In this document: piece by piece, positions 17,841 through 26,910 of the stretch
How positions within the stretch are numbered: the stretch's first letter is position 1
Layout of the letters: every line of letters begins with the position of its first letter
Source: Rhodocyclaceae bacterium
GTDB lineage: Bacteria; Pseudomonadota; Gammaproteobacteria; Burkholderiales; Rhodocyclaceae
NCBI GenBank assembly: GCA_028714035.1
Contig: JAQTNA010000010.1
Span: 28,331-92,330, forward strand
Direction of reading: 5' to 3'
Length of the DNA: 64,000 nt
Notes under the pieces: model-generated
What the model saw: only the letters and a program-made list of their open reading frames with translations
Told to the model about the DNA's origin: nothing
Database searches by the model: none
Position numbers and translations under genes: made by a program

Positions 17841-19147
17841 ACCAAGCGGAACTCCGCCGAGCGGGCATGGGCCGTGAGGCCTTCGCCGTGGGCCAGGATG
17901 GAGGCCACCTTGCCCAGGGTCTGGGCGCCGGCCTTGGACACCTGGACGATGCTGGTGCGCTTCTGGAAGTCATAGACCCCGAGCGGCGAGGAGAAGCGGG
18001 CGCTCCTCATGGTGGGCAGGACGTGGTTGGGCCCGGCGCAGTAGTCGCCCAGCGCCTCCACCGACCAGTGGCCGATGAAGATGGCGCCCGCATGGCGAAT
18101 CTTGTCCAACAGGTGATCCCCTTCCAGGGCCGACTCCGCGACGGAAAGTTCCAGGTGCTCCGGCGCGATGCGGTTGGCGATGGCGCAGGCCTCGTCCAGG
18201 CTCCGTACCAGGATCAGCGCGCCCCGGTTCTTCAGCGAAGTGGAGATGGTCTCCCGGCGCGGCATCTCCGGGAGCAGCTTCTCGATGCTCGCCGCCACCT
18301 TCTCGATGAAGCCGGAATCGGTGCAGAGCAGGATGGACTGGGCCAGTTCGTCGTGTTCCGCCTGGGCGAAGAGGTCCATGGCCACCCAGTCCGGGTTGCC
18401 GGAACCGTCGGAGATGACCAGCACCTCGGAGGGGCCGGCCACCATGTCAATCCCCACGGTACCGAACACCCGGCGCTTGGCGGCAGCCACATAGGCGTTG
18501 CCCGGGCCGACGATCTTGTCCACCTGGGGAATGGTCTGGGTGCCGTAGGCCAGGGCCGCCACGGCCTGGGCGCCGCCTATGGTGTACACCCGGTCCACGC
18601 CGGTGATGGCGGCCGCGGCCAGCACCAGGAGGTTCCGCTCGCCGCGCGGCGTGGGCACCACCATGATGAGTTCGCCCACTCCCGCCACCTTGGCCGGAAT
18701 GGCGTTCATGAGCACCGAAGACGGATAGGATGCCTTGCCGCCCGGCACGTAGAGTCCCACACGGTCCAGGGGCGTGACCTTCTGGCCCAGACGCGTGCCG
18801 TCGCCTTCCGTGTATTCCCAGGAGGCGGCCAGTTGCCGCTGGTGGTACTCCGCCACCCGGGTGGCGGCCGTCTCCAGTGCCTGCCGCTGCGCTTGCGGCA
18901 GATTGGTCAGGGCTTCCTCCAGCGCAGACCTGGGCAATTCCAGGTCAAACATCGTCTTCGCGTCCAGGTGATCGAAGCGCTGGGTGTAGTGCAGGACGGC
19001 CTTGTCGCCCACGCTCCTCACATCCGCCAGGATTTCACCGACCGCCCGCTCGATGGACTCGTCGGTGCCGCTCTCGAAGGCGAGCAGGGCATCCAGGGTG
19101 GACAGGAACTCCGGCTCCAGGGAAGAAAGTTGACGAATGGTAGTCAT
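17837..19147 (-). CDS. hisD: Histidinol dehydrogenase
   Basis: A 436-residue enzyme for the last two NAD-dependent oxidations of histidine synthesis (L-histidinol to L-histidine). Family signatures are visible: [62 protein letters not shown] with the zinc/catalytic His region, and RIAPEHLEL. Length is normal. The start ATG at 19147 has no purine-rich ribosome site; the sequence before it on this strand is CTCTCCTACACC. It lies downstream of hisG in the same direction, separated by a 112-base repeat. Confidence 0.97.
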   Translation of the reverse strand: MTTIRQLSSLEPEFLSTLDALLAFESGTDESIERAVGEILADVRSVGDKAVLHYTQRFDHLDAKTMFDLELPRSALEEALTNLPQAQRQALETAATRVAEYHQRQLAASWEYTEGDGTRLGQKVTPLDRVGLYVPGGKASYPSSVLMNAIPAKVAGVGELIMVVPTPRGERNLLVLAAAAITGVDRVYTIGGAQAVAALAYGTQTIPQVDKIVGPGNAYVAAAKRRVFGTVGIDMVAGPSEVLVISDGSGNPDWVAMDLFAQAEHDELAQSILLCTDSGFIEKVAASIEKLLPEMPRRETISTSLKNRGALILVRSLDEACAIANRIAPEHLELSVAESALEGDHLLDKIRHAGAIFIGHWSVEALGDYCAGPNHVLPTMRSARFSSPLGVYDFQKRTSIVQVSKAGAQTLGKVASILAHGEGLTAHARSAEFRLV

Positions 19148-19172
19148 GGTGTAGGAGAGAAAAAATCTTACT

Positions 19173-19284
19173 AACCGCAGAGGCGCAGAGACGCAGAGGA
19201 AAACGAACCAGGAAATCTCAACTCCGGCTCCCCCTGGTTATGGGCTCGCGGCTTTTCTCCGCGTCTCCGCGTCTCTGCGGTTCA
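19173..19284. repeat. Inverted repeat, CCGCAGAGGCGCAGAG family, copy 2 (hisG-hisD gap)
   Basis: The left arm reads AACCGCAGAGGCGCAGAGAC then GCAGAGGAAAA. The right arm (19252-19282) is its complement, CTTTTCTCCGCGTCTCCGCG then TCTCTGCGGTT. It occupies nearly the whole hisG-hisD gap and could fold in the hisGD transcript. It is the same family as the copy at 10312. Confidence 0.85.
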
Positions 19285-19286
19285 AA

Positions 19287-19946
19287 TCAATCCTTCTTTA
19301 CCGCTCCGGCGAAGGCGTCAATGACGGGCTGGAGCAGTTCACGCTTCATCTTCAGGCTCGCCTGGTTCACGATCAGGCGCGAGCTGATGGGCATGATGTC
19401 CTCCACTTCCACCAGGTTGTTGGCCTTGAGCGTGCCACCGCTGGACACCAGGTCCACGATCACGTCCGACAAGCCCACGAGGGGCGCCAGTTCCATGGAA
19501 CCGTAGAGCTTGATGAGGTCCACGTGCACCCCCTTGCTGGCGAAATGTTCCCGCGCCGTGGTGATGTACTTGGTCGCGACCCTGAGGCGCGACCCCTGCT
19601 TCACCGCTGCCGCATAATCGAAGCCGACCGGCACCGCCACGCACATGCGGCACTTGGCGATTTCCAGGTCCAGGGGCTGGTACAACCCGGCGCCACCGTG
19701 TTCGATCAGGGTGTCCTTGCCGGCGATGCCCAGGTCGGCCGCGCCGTATTGCACGTAGGTCGGCGTATCGGAAGCGCGCACGATGACCAGGCGCACGTCC
19801 GCCCGGTTGGTGCCGATGATGAGCTTGCGGGAGGACTCCGGGTTTTCCACCGGCACGATGCCCGCCGCCGCCAGCAGGGGCAGGGTTTCCTCGAAGATGC
19901 GCCCCTTGGAGAGGGCCAAAGTGATGCCGTTCACGGGCTGTCCCAT
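19287..19946 (-). CDS. hisG: ATP phosphoribosyltransferase, short (HisZ-dependent) form
   Basis: A 219-residue enzyme for the first step of histidine synthesis. Signatures include [16 protein letters not shown], the PRPP/ATP region [35 protein letters not shown] and [12 protein letters not shown]. The short length lacks the C-terminal regulatory domain, so the family expectation is a hetero-octamer with HisZ. No hisZ is in this window. The ribosome site before the ATG at 19946 is weak. Confidence 0.97.
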   Translation of the reverse strand: MGQPVNGITLALSKGRIFEETLPLLAAAGIVPVENPESSRKLIIGTNRADVRLVIVRASDTPTYVQYGAADLGIAGKDTLIEHGGAGLYQPLDLEIAKCRMCVAVPVGFDYAAAVKQGSRLRVATKYITTAREHFASKGVHVDLIKLYGSMELAPLVGLSDVIVDLVSSGGTLKANNLVEVEDIMPISSRLIVNQASLKMKRELLQPVIDAFAGAVKKD

Positions 19947-20066
19947 TTCACGAAAGGCATGATTTTACCGCAGAGACCCGTGCCGTAGGTCCGGTTAGCG
20001 CAGGGCAAACCGACACTTCACATCGGCGCACCGGTCATGCTCAGGCTGAAACCGCTGATCCACAAG

Positions 20067-20098
20067 GCAGAAGGCCCGGAATGACCCGGGCCTTCTGC
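20067..20098 (-). terminator. Hairpin downstream of fliE
   Basis: A perfect 13-bp stem (GCAGAAGGCCCGG / CCGGGCCTTCTGC) with a 6-base loop lies 19 bases after the fliE stop. It has no strong T-run on the minus strand, so it is a transcript-end or stabilising hairpin rather than a textbook terminator. Confidence 0.6.
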
Positions 20099-20116
20099 TC
20101 CATATATTCATGTTGA

Positions 20117-20443
20117 TCAGATGCTCATGTTCATGATGTCGTGGTAGGCGGTGACCAGGCGGTTTCTGACCTGGACCATCTGCTGGAAGGACACGTTGGC
20201 CTTCTGCAGGTTGAGCATCACGTCCTGGAGATTCACCGAGGAATCGCCGGAGGTGAAGTTGTTGGCCATCTGCTCCGCGCTCTGCTGGGCCTGGCTCACC
20301 TGATCCATGGCGCCCTTCAACACCTGCGCGAAATCCGGGCCGCCTGCCGCGCCCGTGGCGCCGCTACCTGCCGCCTGTCCGGTCGCCACGCCGGCGGTGG
20401 CGCGCAGGTCGGACAACATCAGATCCATTGCTCTTACGTCCAT
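20117..20443 (-). CDS. fliE: Flagellar hook-basal body protein FliE
   Basis: A 108-residue rod/MS-ring junction protein. The C-terminal half carries the family pattern FAQVLKGAMDQVSQAQ, SVNLQDVMLNLQKANVSFQ and VQVRNRLVTAYHDIMNMSI. The start is the ATG at 20443, which has GAGGAG eight bases upstream; the frame is open five codons further. It is transcribed alone from a perfect sigma-54 promoter (20498-20513). It lies downstream of fleR and opposite fliFGHIJ. Confidence 0.96.
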   Translation of the reverse strand: MDVRAMDLMLSDLRATAGVATGQAAGSGATGAAGGPDFAQVLKGAMDQVSQAQQSAEQMANNFTSGDSSVNLQDVMLNLQKANVSFQQMVQVRNRLVTAYHDIMNMSI

Positions 20444-20497
20444 GATGGCACTCCTCAATCTTCCAGCCCGCTCAGGCTACCCGTACGCCTGACAAAG

Positions 20498-20513
20498 AGC
20501 AAGTCCCGTGCCA
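20498..20513 (-). promoter_or_regulatory. Sigma-54 (RpoN) -24/-12 promoter of fliE
   Basis: On the minus strand the sequence TGGCACGGGACTTGCT matches the RpoN consensus TGGCACGNNNNTTGCW at every defined position. It lies 55 bases before the fliE start. The neighbouring FleR is the expected activator. Confidence 0.92.
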
Positions 20514-20524
20514 TAGAACCCACT

Positions 20525-20557
20525 GCCCACTTTCTACTTCCCACTCCCTACTCCCCG
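20525..20557. repeat. Tandem-phrase repeat arm (CCCACTCCCTACTCCC type) at the fleR stop
   Basis: Short related phrases (CCCACTTTCTACTTCC, CCACTCCCTACTCCCC) form a single arm; no matching inverted arm is nearby. The fleR TAG stop codon (20550-20548 on the minus strand) lies inside it. Confidence 0.6.
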
Positions 20558-21945
20558 GCGCCTTCCGCCCGATACTGCTGGAGCTTGTAGCGCAGGGTAC
20601 GTTCGGAGATGCCCAGTTGCTCCACGGCGCGCTTTCGGGAACCGCCGCAGGCTGCCAGCACCTCCAGGATGTGGCGCCGCTCCAGTTCCTTCATGTTGGC
20701 GGGCGTGGCATCCACCGGCATGGTGGGCGGCGCGGTGTCGAACCGAGGAAAGTCGGGGGCCGTCGCATAGACCCCGGGGGGCGGCGCGGCGGCGGCCTGG
20801 AGGGGTGGCGCCGCGGGCCGGGGCGCCTGCATCAGGAGCAGGTGCTCCGGGCGAATGATGTCGGCGCCGGCCAGGATTAGGGCACGCTGTATGGTGTTTT
20901 CCAGTTCGCGCACATTGCCGGGCCAGGGCTGGGCGGCAAGAACCGCCTCGGTTTCGGCGGCAATTCTTGCCGCCCTGCCCATGCGTTCGCTATGCACCTT
21001 GGCGAAATGCCGGGCCAGGGCTGCGATGTCTCCGGGTCGCTCGCGTAACGACGGGATGTGCAGGGGGAAGACGTTGAGCCGGTAATAGAGGTCCTCCCGG
21101 AAGCGCCCCGCGGCCACTTCGGCCGCCATGTCCCGGTTGCTGGTGGCCAGCACTCGTATGTCCAGGTGGATGGGCTTCTTGCCGCCGACCCGTTCCACCT
21201 CCCGTTCCTGCAAGACCCGCAGGAGCTTGGCCTGAAGACCCAGCGGCATTTCCGATATTTCGTCCAGCAACAAGGTGCCACCGTCCGCCTGCTCGAACTT
21301 CCCCGCCTGAGCCGATTGGGCGCCGGTAAAGGCACCCTTCTCGTAGCCGAACAGCGTGGCCTCCAGCAGGTTCTCGGGAATGGCGGCACAGTTGATGGCG
21401 ACGAAGGGCGCGGACCGTCGCGCGGACTGCTCGTGGATGTAGCGCGCGAAGACTTCCTTGCCCGTGCCGCTTTCGCCGGTAAGCAGCACCGTGGCATCCG
21501 ACAATGCCACCCGGGCGGCCAGCGACAGGAGATTCACCGTGCGCGGGTCCACCGCAATCAGGCGCTCATCCGGAGTCGGCGCGTTGGCATAACGGGCGAC
21601 GTATTCTAGGAGCACGCGGGGCTCGAAGGGCTTGAGCAGAAAGTCGCAGGCGCCGCCGCGCATGGCCGACACGGCCTTATCTACCTCCCCGAAGGCGGTC
21701 ATGAGCAGCACCGGCAACTGGGGATGGCGAGCCCGGATTTCGGCCAGCAACTGAAGGCCATCCATGGGAACCATCTTCAGATCGGTGGCCACCAGGTTGT
21801 AGGCGTGGGTCTCCAGCAGACGCAAGGCGGCCGGCCCGTCCGCCGCACCCGTCACCTTGTGGCCGGCGCATTCCAGCGTGAGGCACAGGGCATCGCGCAG
21901 GGCGTTGTCGTCCTCGACGATGAGTATGTTCAATTCCTGGGACAT
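20548..21945 (-). CDS. fleR: Sigma-54-dependent flagellar response regulator FleR/FlrC
   Basis: A 465-residue NtrC-type activator. Receiver: IVEDDNALRD, phospho-Asp in VATDLKMVPMDG, Lys in FLLKPFEP. The AAA+ domain has Walker A GESGTGKE, the sigma-54 contact loop GAFTGAQ, Walker B region GGTLLLDEIS and PGNVRELEN. A Pro/Ala-rich linker leads to a Fis-type helix-turn-helix (RKRAVEQLGISERTLRYKLQ). The start is the ATG at 21945 (MSQELN) with AGGGAAG upstream; 19 further codons are open. It lies directly downstream of its kinase fleS. It should activate class III flagellar promoters such as the one before fliE. Confidence 0.94.
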   Translation of the reverse strand: MSQELNILIVEDDNALRDALCLTLECAGHKVTGAADGPAALRLLETHAYNLVATDLKMVPMDGLQLLAEIRARHPQLPVLLMTAFGEVDKAVSAMRGGACDFLLKPFEPRVLLEYVARYANAPTPDERLIAVDPRTVNLLSLAARVALSDATVLLTGESGTGKEVFARYIHEQSARRSAPFVAINCAAIPENLLEATLFGYEKGAFTGAQSAQAGKFEQADGGTLLLDEISEMPLGLQAKLLRVLQEREVERVGGKKPIHLDIRVLATSNRDMAAEVAAGRFREDLYYRLNVFPLHIPSLRERPGDIAALARHFAKVHSERMGRAARIAAETEAVLAAQPWPGNVRELENTIQRALILAGADIIRPEHLLLMQAPRPAAPPLQAAAAPPPGVYATAPDFPRFDTAPPTMPVDATPANMKELERRHILEVLAACGGSRKRAVEQLGISERTLRYKLQQYRAEGAGE

Positions 21946-22002
21946 GGGTTTCTTCCCTGCTTTTGCCGCCGCGCCAAAGGACGCAGGCTGTAACCTGTTC
22001 AT

Positions 22003-23190
22003 TTACGGCGCCCCGACCGGCTCCTTGAGAGGAACCCGGAGCACGAATTCCGACCCCTTGCCCGGCGCCGGATGGGCCTCGATGCCGCCGCCGTGGGCCC
22101 GCGCCACGCCCAGCGCAATGGCCAGGCCCAGGCCCGTGCCGTCGCTGCGGGTGGTAAAAAAGGGCTCGAACAGGCGCTGAGCCAGGGTGGGATCAATGCC
22201 CCGGCCATCGTCCCGCACGTGAAACTCCAGCATGTTGCCGGCGCGTTTCGCCCACAAAGCCACGCTCCCACCTTCCTCGACAACCTGCAAGGCGTTCTCC
22301 AGCAGATTCACCAGGGCGCCGGTCAGGGTCTTGCGTTCCCCCATGAGCAGGGCACCGCCGGTCTGGTCATCGGCCGAGAAATGCACGCCCCGGCCCGCCG
22401 CCAAAGGCTCGGCCACCTGGGCCAGATCGCTCATCAGGCCTGCCACCGGGATGGATTCCCGCCCCAGTACCTCGCCGCGCACGAACAGCAGCACGTCCTG
22501 GATCAGGCGTTCCAGATGCTTGAGCCGCCCCACCGCCTTGGTGGCGCATTCCACCCGCAGGCGCTCGGGCATATGCGGCTGCTCCAGATTGGCCGTGTAG
22601 AGCAGCGCCGCCGCCAGGGGCGTACGCAACTGGTGCGCCAGCGATGCCGCCATTTCCCCCATGGCCGCCAGCCGTTCCTTGCGCGCCGCCTCGGTCTTCC
22701 GCCTATGGGCCTCCGTCACATCGTTCACCAGGACGATGCGGCCGCCGGCGGAATCCAGGTGGGTCACTTCCAGGGCTACCCGCCGGTCGTTCACCTGCCA
22801 CTCCCGCGCCACTTCCGTAGGCATCAGGCGCTTCGCCACCAGTTCCTCCCAGGAGGCGCCCTGGACCGGCTTGCCCAGCAGGGTTTCCGCAGCCGGATTG
22901 CACTGGGCCACCAGGCCTTCGGGATCGAGCACCAGCACCCCGGCCGGCAGCGCATCCAGCAGCATGGCCAGTCGCTCGGTCAGCGCCGCCTTCTCCCGCA
23001 ACTCCCGATTCAGGGCACCGTTGGCCGCCGCAAGTTCGGCGGAAAGCGTGGCCACCTGGGCTTGCAGGCCGGAATAGGCGCCGGCCAGCTCTTCGGAAGC
23101 CCGGTTGAAAATGCGGAAGGCCTCCGCCAGGCGAGAGGCCTCGCTGTCTGAAGCGGCTGCAACGGGCCTTTCGATGTCCAGTTGGGTCAT
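22003..23190 (-). CDS. fleS: Flagellar sensor histidine kinase FleS/FlrB
   Basis: A 395-residue soluble kinase with no TM helix. An N-terminal coiled coil (~20-80) is followed by a PAS domain (LLDALPAGVLVLDPEGLVAQ), the H-box SLAHQLRTPLAAALLY, the N-box NLLENALQVVEEGG and the G-box TGLGLAIALGVARAHGGG. This architecture is typical of FleS/FlrB. It should phosphorylate FleR once basal-body assembly begins. It lies back-to-back with fliF across a 232-base gap. Confidence 0.93.
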   Translation of the reverse strand: MTQLDIERPVAAASDSEASRLAEAFRIFNRASEELAGAYSGLQAQVATLSAELAAANGALNRELREKAALTERLAMLLDALPAGVLVLDPEGLVAQCNPAAETLLGKPVQGASWEELVAKRLMPTEVAREWQVNDRRVALEVTHLDSAGGRIVLVNDVTEAHRRKTEAARKERLAAMGEMAASLAHQLRTPLAAALLYTANLEQPHMPERLRVECATKAVGRLKHLERLIQDVLLFVRGEVLGRESIPVAGLMSDLAQVAEPLAAGRGVHFSADDQTGGALLMGERKTLTGALVNLLENALQVVEEGGSVALWAKRAGNMLEFHVRDDGRGIDPTLAQRLFEPFFTTRSDGTGLGLAIALGVARAHGGGIEAHPAPGKGSEFVLRVPLKEPVGAP

Positions 23191-23422
23191 GGGAAAAAGC
23201 AGGGGTTAGGGGCCGAGACCAGGGTGCCGGAGCCACGTCCGAACCTGTCATGGCTGACACCTTAGCAGCGACGCGACCAGCCCCACACGGGAAATAGAAG
23301 GAGAAATGCCTCGTTTATCGGACAATGACGATCTGTACGGCCGTCGCACAATCCGGCTCGTGAGAAAATCCGTCGAAAATCTATCCCGTCGCTCCGGAAT
23401 GCCGTAAAGAGAAAGACAGCCC

Positions 23423-25126
23423 ATGGCCACCGCTGACACCACTGCCGAAGAGAGCCCCCCGCCCACCGGCCTGGCGGCGAGCTTTCCCGCCCTTCAGAGG
23501 TTCAACCAGCTTCCGCCCCGGCAGAAGTGGGGCATGGTCGCGGCCATCGCCCTCACCATCGCCCTTCTCATCGGCAGCTGGCTCTGGGGCCGACAACCGG
23601 AGTATTCGGTCCTCTTCAGCAACCTGTCCGACAAGGACGGCGGCGCCATCACCGCCGCCCTCACCCAGCAGCAGGTGCCGTACAAGTTTTCCCAGGGCGG
23701 CAGCGCCATCCTGGTGCCCCAGGACGTGGTGCATGACGTGCGCCTGCGCCTGGCCTCCCAGGGCCTGCCCAAGGGCGGGCTGGTCGGCTTCGAGCTGATG
23801 GAAAACGAGAAGCTGGGCATCAGCCAGTTTGCCGAACAGGTCAACTACCAGCGCGCCCTGGAAGGGGAACTGGCCCGATCCATCCAGGCCCTGGCCGCGG
23901 TGGACGCCGCCCGGGTGCACCTGGCCATCCCCAAGCAATCCGGTTTCCTGAGGGACGAGCAGAAGCCCACGGCCTCGGTCCTGGTCAACCTGCGCCCGGG
24001 CCGCACCCTGGAACTGCCCCAGGTCGCCGGCGTGGTGCACCTGGTGGCCTCCAGCGTGCCGGAACTGAACCCCCTGAACGTCACGGTGATAGACCAGAAC
24101 GGCAACATGCTGTCGCAAAAGGGCGACCCCCTGAGGAACGCCGGACTGGACCCGACCCAGCTCAAGTACGTGCAGGAAGTGGAGCGGAGCTACATCAAGC
24201 GCATCGAGAACATCCTCACCCCCGTGGTCGGCGCTTCCAACATCCGGGCCCAGGTGGTCGCCAACATGGACTTCAGCCAGACGGAGCAGACGGCGGAAAC
24301 CTTCCGTCCCAGCGCCGACCCGACCAAGCCCATCGTCCGCAGCCAGCAGGTGAGCGAATCCGCGTCGACCCAGGGCGGCGCGACCGGGGTTCCCGGCGCG
24401 CTCTCCAACCAGCCGCCGGCCCCCGCCACAGCCCCCATCACCGCGCCGGCCGTCTCCGGCGGCAGCGCCGCGGGCGCCCCCTTGAACACGAAGAAGGATG
24501 CCACCACCAATTACGAGCTGGACAAGACGGTGCAGCACGTCAAGCAGGCCGTGGGCAGCATCAAGCGCCTGTCGGTGGCGGTGGTGGTGAACCAGAAGAA
24601 GCAACCCCTGCCCGATGGCAAGACCAAGAACACGCCGCTCACCGAAGGCGAAATGAAGCAGATCAACGACCTGGTCAAGGAGGCCATGGGCTTTGATGCG
24701 CAGCGAGGGGATAGCCTGAACGTCACCAACGTCTCCTTCACCCCGCCCGAGAAGGAAGTGCTGCCCGAGACGCCGCTCTGGAAGGATCCGGAAACCCTGG
24801 CCCTGGCGAAGGACGCCGGACGCTGGCTGCTGGTGCTGGCCCTGGCCGGCTATCTGGTGTTCGGCGTGATACGCCCCATGGTGAAGAGCGTGACCCAGAC
24901 CGAGGAAGAACGTAAGGCGGAAGAAGAAGGCGGCGCGGAGGGCGCGGAACGCCACGAGCCGGGCGAGGCGGGCGCGGAAGGCGAAGAGGGCGAGGCGGGC
25001 GAAGAACCCGGTGCGCCCGCGGACAGCTACCATCAGAAGCTGACCAGCGCCCGCGAGATGGCAAAGCAGAATCCCAAGCTGGTGGCCAACGTGATCAAGG
25101 AATGGCTGGAGGGCGGCAATGGATGA
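23423..25126 (+). CDS. fliF: Flagellar MS-ring protein FliF
   Basis: A 567-residue inner-membrane ring protein. TM1 (WGMVAAIALTIALLIGSWLW) and TM2 (~residues 470-490, WLLVLALAGYLVFGVIRPMV) flank the large periplasmic ring domain with YSVLFSNLSDKDGGAITAAL and ARVHLAIPKQSGFLRD. A Pro/Ala-rich insert at ~315-350 precedes the second half. The C-terminal cytoplasmic tail that binds FliG is unusually rich in Glu/Gly/Ala (EEERKAEEEGGAEGAER). The AAAGAGAAAGA stretch precedes the ATG. The stop overlaps fliG by 8 bases. Confidence 0.96.
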   Translation: MATADTTAEESPPPTGLAASFPALQRFNQLPPRQKWGMVAAIALTIALLIGSWLWGRQPEYSVLFSNLSDKDGGAITAALTQQQVPYKFSQGGSAILVPQDVVHDVRLRLASQGLPKGGLVGFELMENEKLGISQFAEQVNYQRALEGELARSIQALAAVDAARVHLAIPKQSGFLRDEQKPTASVLVNLRPGRTLELPQVAGVVHLVASSVPELNPLNVTVIDQNGNMLSQKGDPLRNAGLDPTQLKYVQEVERSYIKRIENILTPVVGASNIRAQVVANMDFSQTEQTAETFRPSADPTKPIVRSQQVSESASTQGGATGVPGALSNQPPAPATAPITAPAVSGGSAAGAPLNTKKDATTNYELDKTVQHVKQAVGSIKRLSVAVVVNQKKQPLPDGKTKNTPLTEGEMKQINDLVKEAMGFDAQRGDSLNVTNVSFTPPEKEVLPETPLWKDPETLALAKDAGRWLLVLALAGYLVFGVIRPMVKSVTQTEEERKAEEEGGAEGAERHEPGEAGAEGEEGEAGEEPGAPADSYHQKLTSAREMAKQNPKLVANVIKEWLEGGNG

Positions 25127-26111
25127 TTCGGGCATCGAGAAGGGCGCCACCCTGCTGCTTTCCCTGGGTGAGGACGAGGCGGCGGAAGTGCTGCGCCACC
25201 TGGGACCGAGGGAAGTGCAGAAGTTGGGCTCGGCCATGGCGCAGTTCAAGGGCGCGCCTCGGGAAAAGGTGGAAGCCGTCCTGGACGAGTTGCTGGCAAA
25301 GACCGCCGGAGGCTCGCCCCTGGAGGCCGACGAGGCCGTGATTCGCGCCATGCTGACCAAGGCCCTGGGCGACGAGCGTGCCGCCAACCTGATCGGCCGC
25401 ATCCTGCAGGGCGGCGACACGGCCGGCATCGAGGGGCTGAAATGGATGGACGCCCCCACCGTCGCCGACCTCATCAAGAACGAGCACCCGCAGATCATCG
25501 CCACCATCCTGGTGCACCTGGAACCCGACCACGCGGGCGCCATCCTCAAGTCCTTCACCGAGCGCCTGAGGAACGACGTGATCCTGCGCATCGCCACCCT
25601 GGACGGCGTGCAGCCGGTCGCGTTGAAGGAACTGAACGACACCCTGTCCCGGGTCATGGCCGGTGCCTCCAGCGTCAAGAAATCCACCGTGGGCGGCGTG
25701 CGCACCGCGGCGGAAATCCTCAATTTCGTCGGCAGCACCCAGGAGACGGAAATCCTGGACAACGTGCGGGAATACGATCCGGACCTGGCCCAGAAGATCA
25801 TGGACGAGATGTTCGTGTTCGAGAACCTGATGGAGATAGACGACCGGGGCATCCAGACCCTGCTCCGGGAAATCCAGTCCGAGACCCTCATCCTGGCCTT
25901 GAAGGGCGCCCAGCAGGAAATGCGCGAAAAGATATTCAAGAACATGTCCCAGCGCGCCTCCGAAATGCTGCGGGAAGACCTGGAATCCCGCGGTCCCGTG
26001 CGACTGTCCGAAGTCGAGGCGGCGCAGAAGGAAATGCTCAAGGAAGCCCGCCGCCTCGCGGAAGAAGGCCAGCTCCAGCTCGGCGCCAAGGGCGAGGATC
26101 AGTTTGTGTGA
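25119..26111 (+). CDS. fliG: Flagellar motor switch protein FliG
   Basis: A 330-residue C-ring protein transmitting torque and switching. It has the N-terminal FliF-binding domain (EKGATLLLSLGEDEAAEVLRHLG), the middle domain with EHPQIIATILVHLEPDHAG, and the C-terminal torque domain with IMDEMFVFENLMEIDDRGIQ and the charged helix around REDLESRGPVRLSEVEAAQ. Length is standard. It overlaps fliF and is followed by a repeat before fliH. Confidence 0.97.
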   Translation: MDDSGIEKGATLLLSLGEDEAAEVLRHLGPREVQKLGSAMAQFKGAPREKVEAVLDELLAKTAGGSPLEADEAVIRAMLTKALGDERAANLIGRILQGGDTAGIEGLKWMDAPTVADLIKNEHPQIIATILVHLEPDHAGAILKSFTERLRNDVILRIATLDGVQPVALKELNDTLSRVMAGASSVKKSTVGGVRTAAEILNFVGSTQETEILDNVREYDPDLAQKIMDEMFVFENLMEIDDRGIQTLLREIQSETLILALKGAQQEMREKIFKNMSQRASEMLREDLESRGPVRLSEVEAAQKEMLKEARRLAEEGQLQLGAKGEDQFV

Positions 26112-26116
26112 CAGTA

Positions 26117-26229
26117 GTCAGGTAACAGGGGTCAGGTAACAGATTGATTTCCGCGCTTCGCGCGCATTGACAAACACCCACGAGTCCTCTGCCCATCCGT
26201 TACCTGTCCCCTGAAACCTGTAACCTGAC
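26117..26229. repeat. Inverted repeat, GTCAGGTAACAG family, between fliG and fliH
   Basis: The left arm has two tandem phrases (GTCAGGTAACAGGG, GTCAGGTAACAG; 26117-26141). The right arm (26198-26229) has their complements (GTTACCTGTCCCCTGAAACC, TGTAACCTGAC). A GC hairpin core (CCGCGCTTCGCGCG) lies between. The right arm touches the fliH start codon, leaving no room for a separate Shine-Dalgarno. Confidence 0.85.
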
Positions 26230-26910
26230 ATGTCCATCCCAAAAGAAAAGATGACCGCTTGGCAGCGCTGGGAACTGGCGGACTTTTCCGAGAAGCCGGC
26301 GCCACCTGTCGTTGCGCCCCCGGCCCCCGTGGCCGAGGCGCCGCCTCCCGCGCCCGAGCCGGAACCACCCCAGCCGGAATACAAGCTGCCGACACTGGAG
26401 GAAATCGAGCAGATCCACCAGCAGGCACACAAGGACGGCTATGCCGCTGGATACGAGGAAGGCACGGCCCGGGTGCGCATGGAAGCCATGCGCCTCTCGT
26501 CCCTGAGCGAAAACCTGGATCAGGCCTTCGCCAACCTGGACAAGGACATCGCCGAGGAACTGCTGGCCCTCGCCCTGGAGATCGCGCGCCAGGTGATACG
26601 CCAGGACATCGCCGCCAAGCCGGAAGTCCTGCTCACCGTGATCAAGGAAGCCCTGCTGCAATTACCGCACCAGCACGCCGCCATCTACCTGCACCCGGAA
26701 GACGCCAATCTGGTGAAGAACTACATCGGCGAACAATTGAGCCACGCCGGCCACCGCATCCTGGAGGAACCGGGCCTGGAGCGGGGCGGCTGCCGCGTCG
26801 AGGCCGCCGGCAGCCAGATTGACGGCACGCTGGAGACCCGCTGGCGCCGGGTTCTGGAGAGTATCGGTCTGAAGGGCGAGTGGATCGAGCAGACGGAGGA
26901 CGGCGCATGA
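26230..26910 (+). CDS. fliH: Flagellar export apparatus protein FliH
   Basis: A 226-residue stator and negative regulator of the FliI ATPase. An N-terminal Pro/Ala-rich segment (~25-55) is followed by a coiled coil ([22 protein letters not shown], with GYAAGYEEG glycine repeats). The globular C-terminal domain contains [20 protein letters not shown] and [23 protein letters not shown], the FliH/YscL signature. The ATG immediately follows a repeat arm and has no recognisable ribosome site. The stop overlaps fliI (ATGA). Confidence 0.94.
   Translation: MSIPKEKMTAWQRWELADFSEKPAPPVVAPPAPVAEAPPPAPEPEPPQPEYKLPTLEEIEQIHQQAHKDGYAAGYEEGTARVRMEAMRLSSLSENLDQAFANLDKDIAEELLALALEIARQVIRQDIAAKPEVLLTVIKEALLQLPHQHAAIYLHPEDANLVKNYIGEQLSHAGHRILEEPGLERGGCRVEAAGSQIDGTLETRWRRVLESIGLKGEWIEQTEDGA

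Noticed and set aside
17039..19174. A 711-codon plus-strand ORF spanning the hybrid kinase 3' end and the antisense of hisD
   Set aside because: It crosses two real genes and a repeat, and its sequence is compositional noise.
23249..23265. Sigma-54 promoter before fliF (TGGCTGACACCTTAGC)
   Set aside because: The GG-GC spacing is off by one and the -12 element is TTAGC rather than TTGC.
23324..23333. Sigma-28 -10 element (GTCCGATAA, minus strand) before fleS
   Set aside because: No TAAA-type -35 at the required distance.
23381..26089. A 902-codon minus-strand ORF opposite fliF and fliG
   Set aside because: Low-complexity composition and no motifs; fliF and fliG on the other strand are unmistakable.
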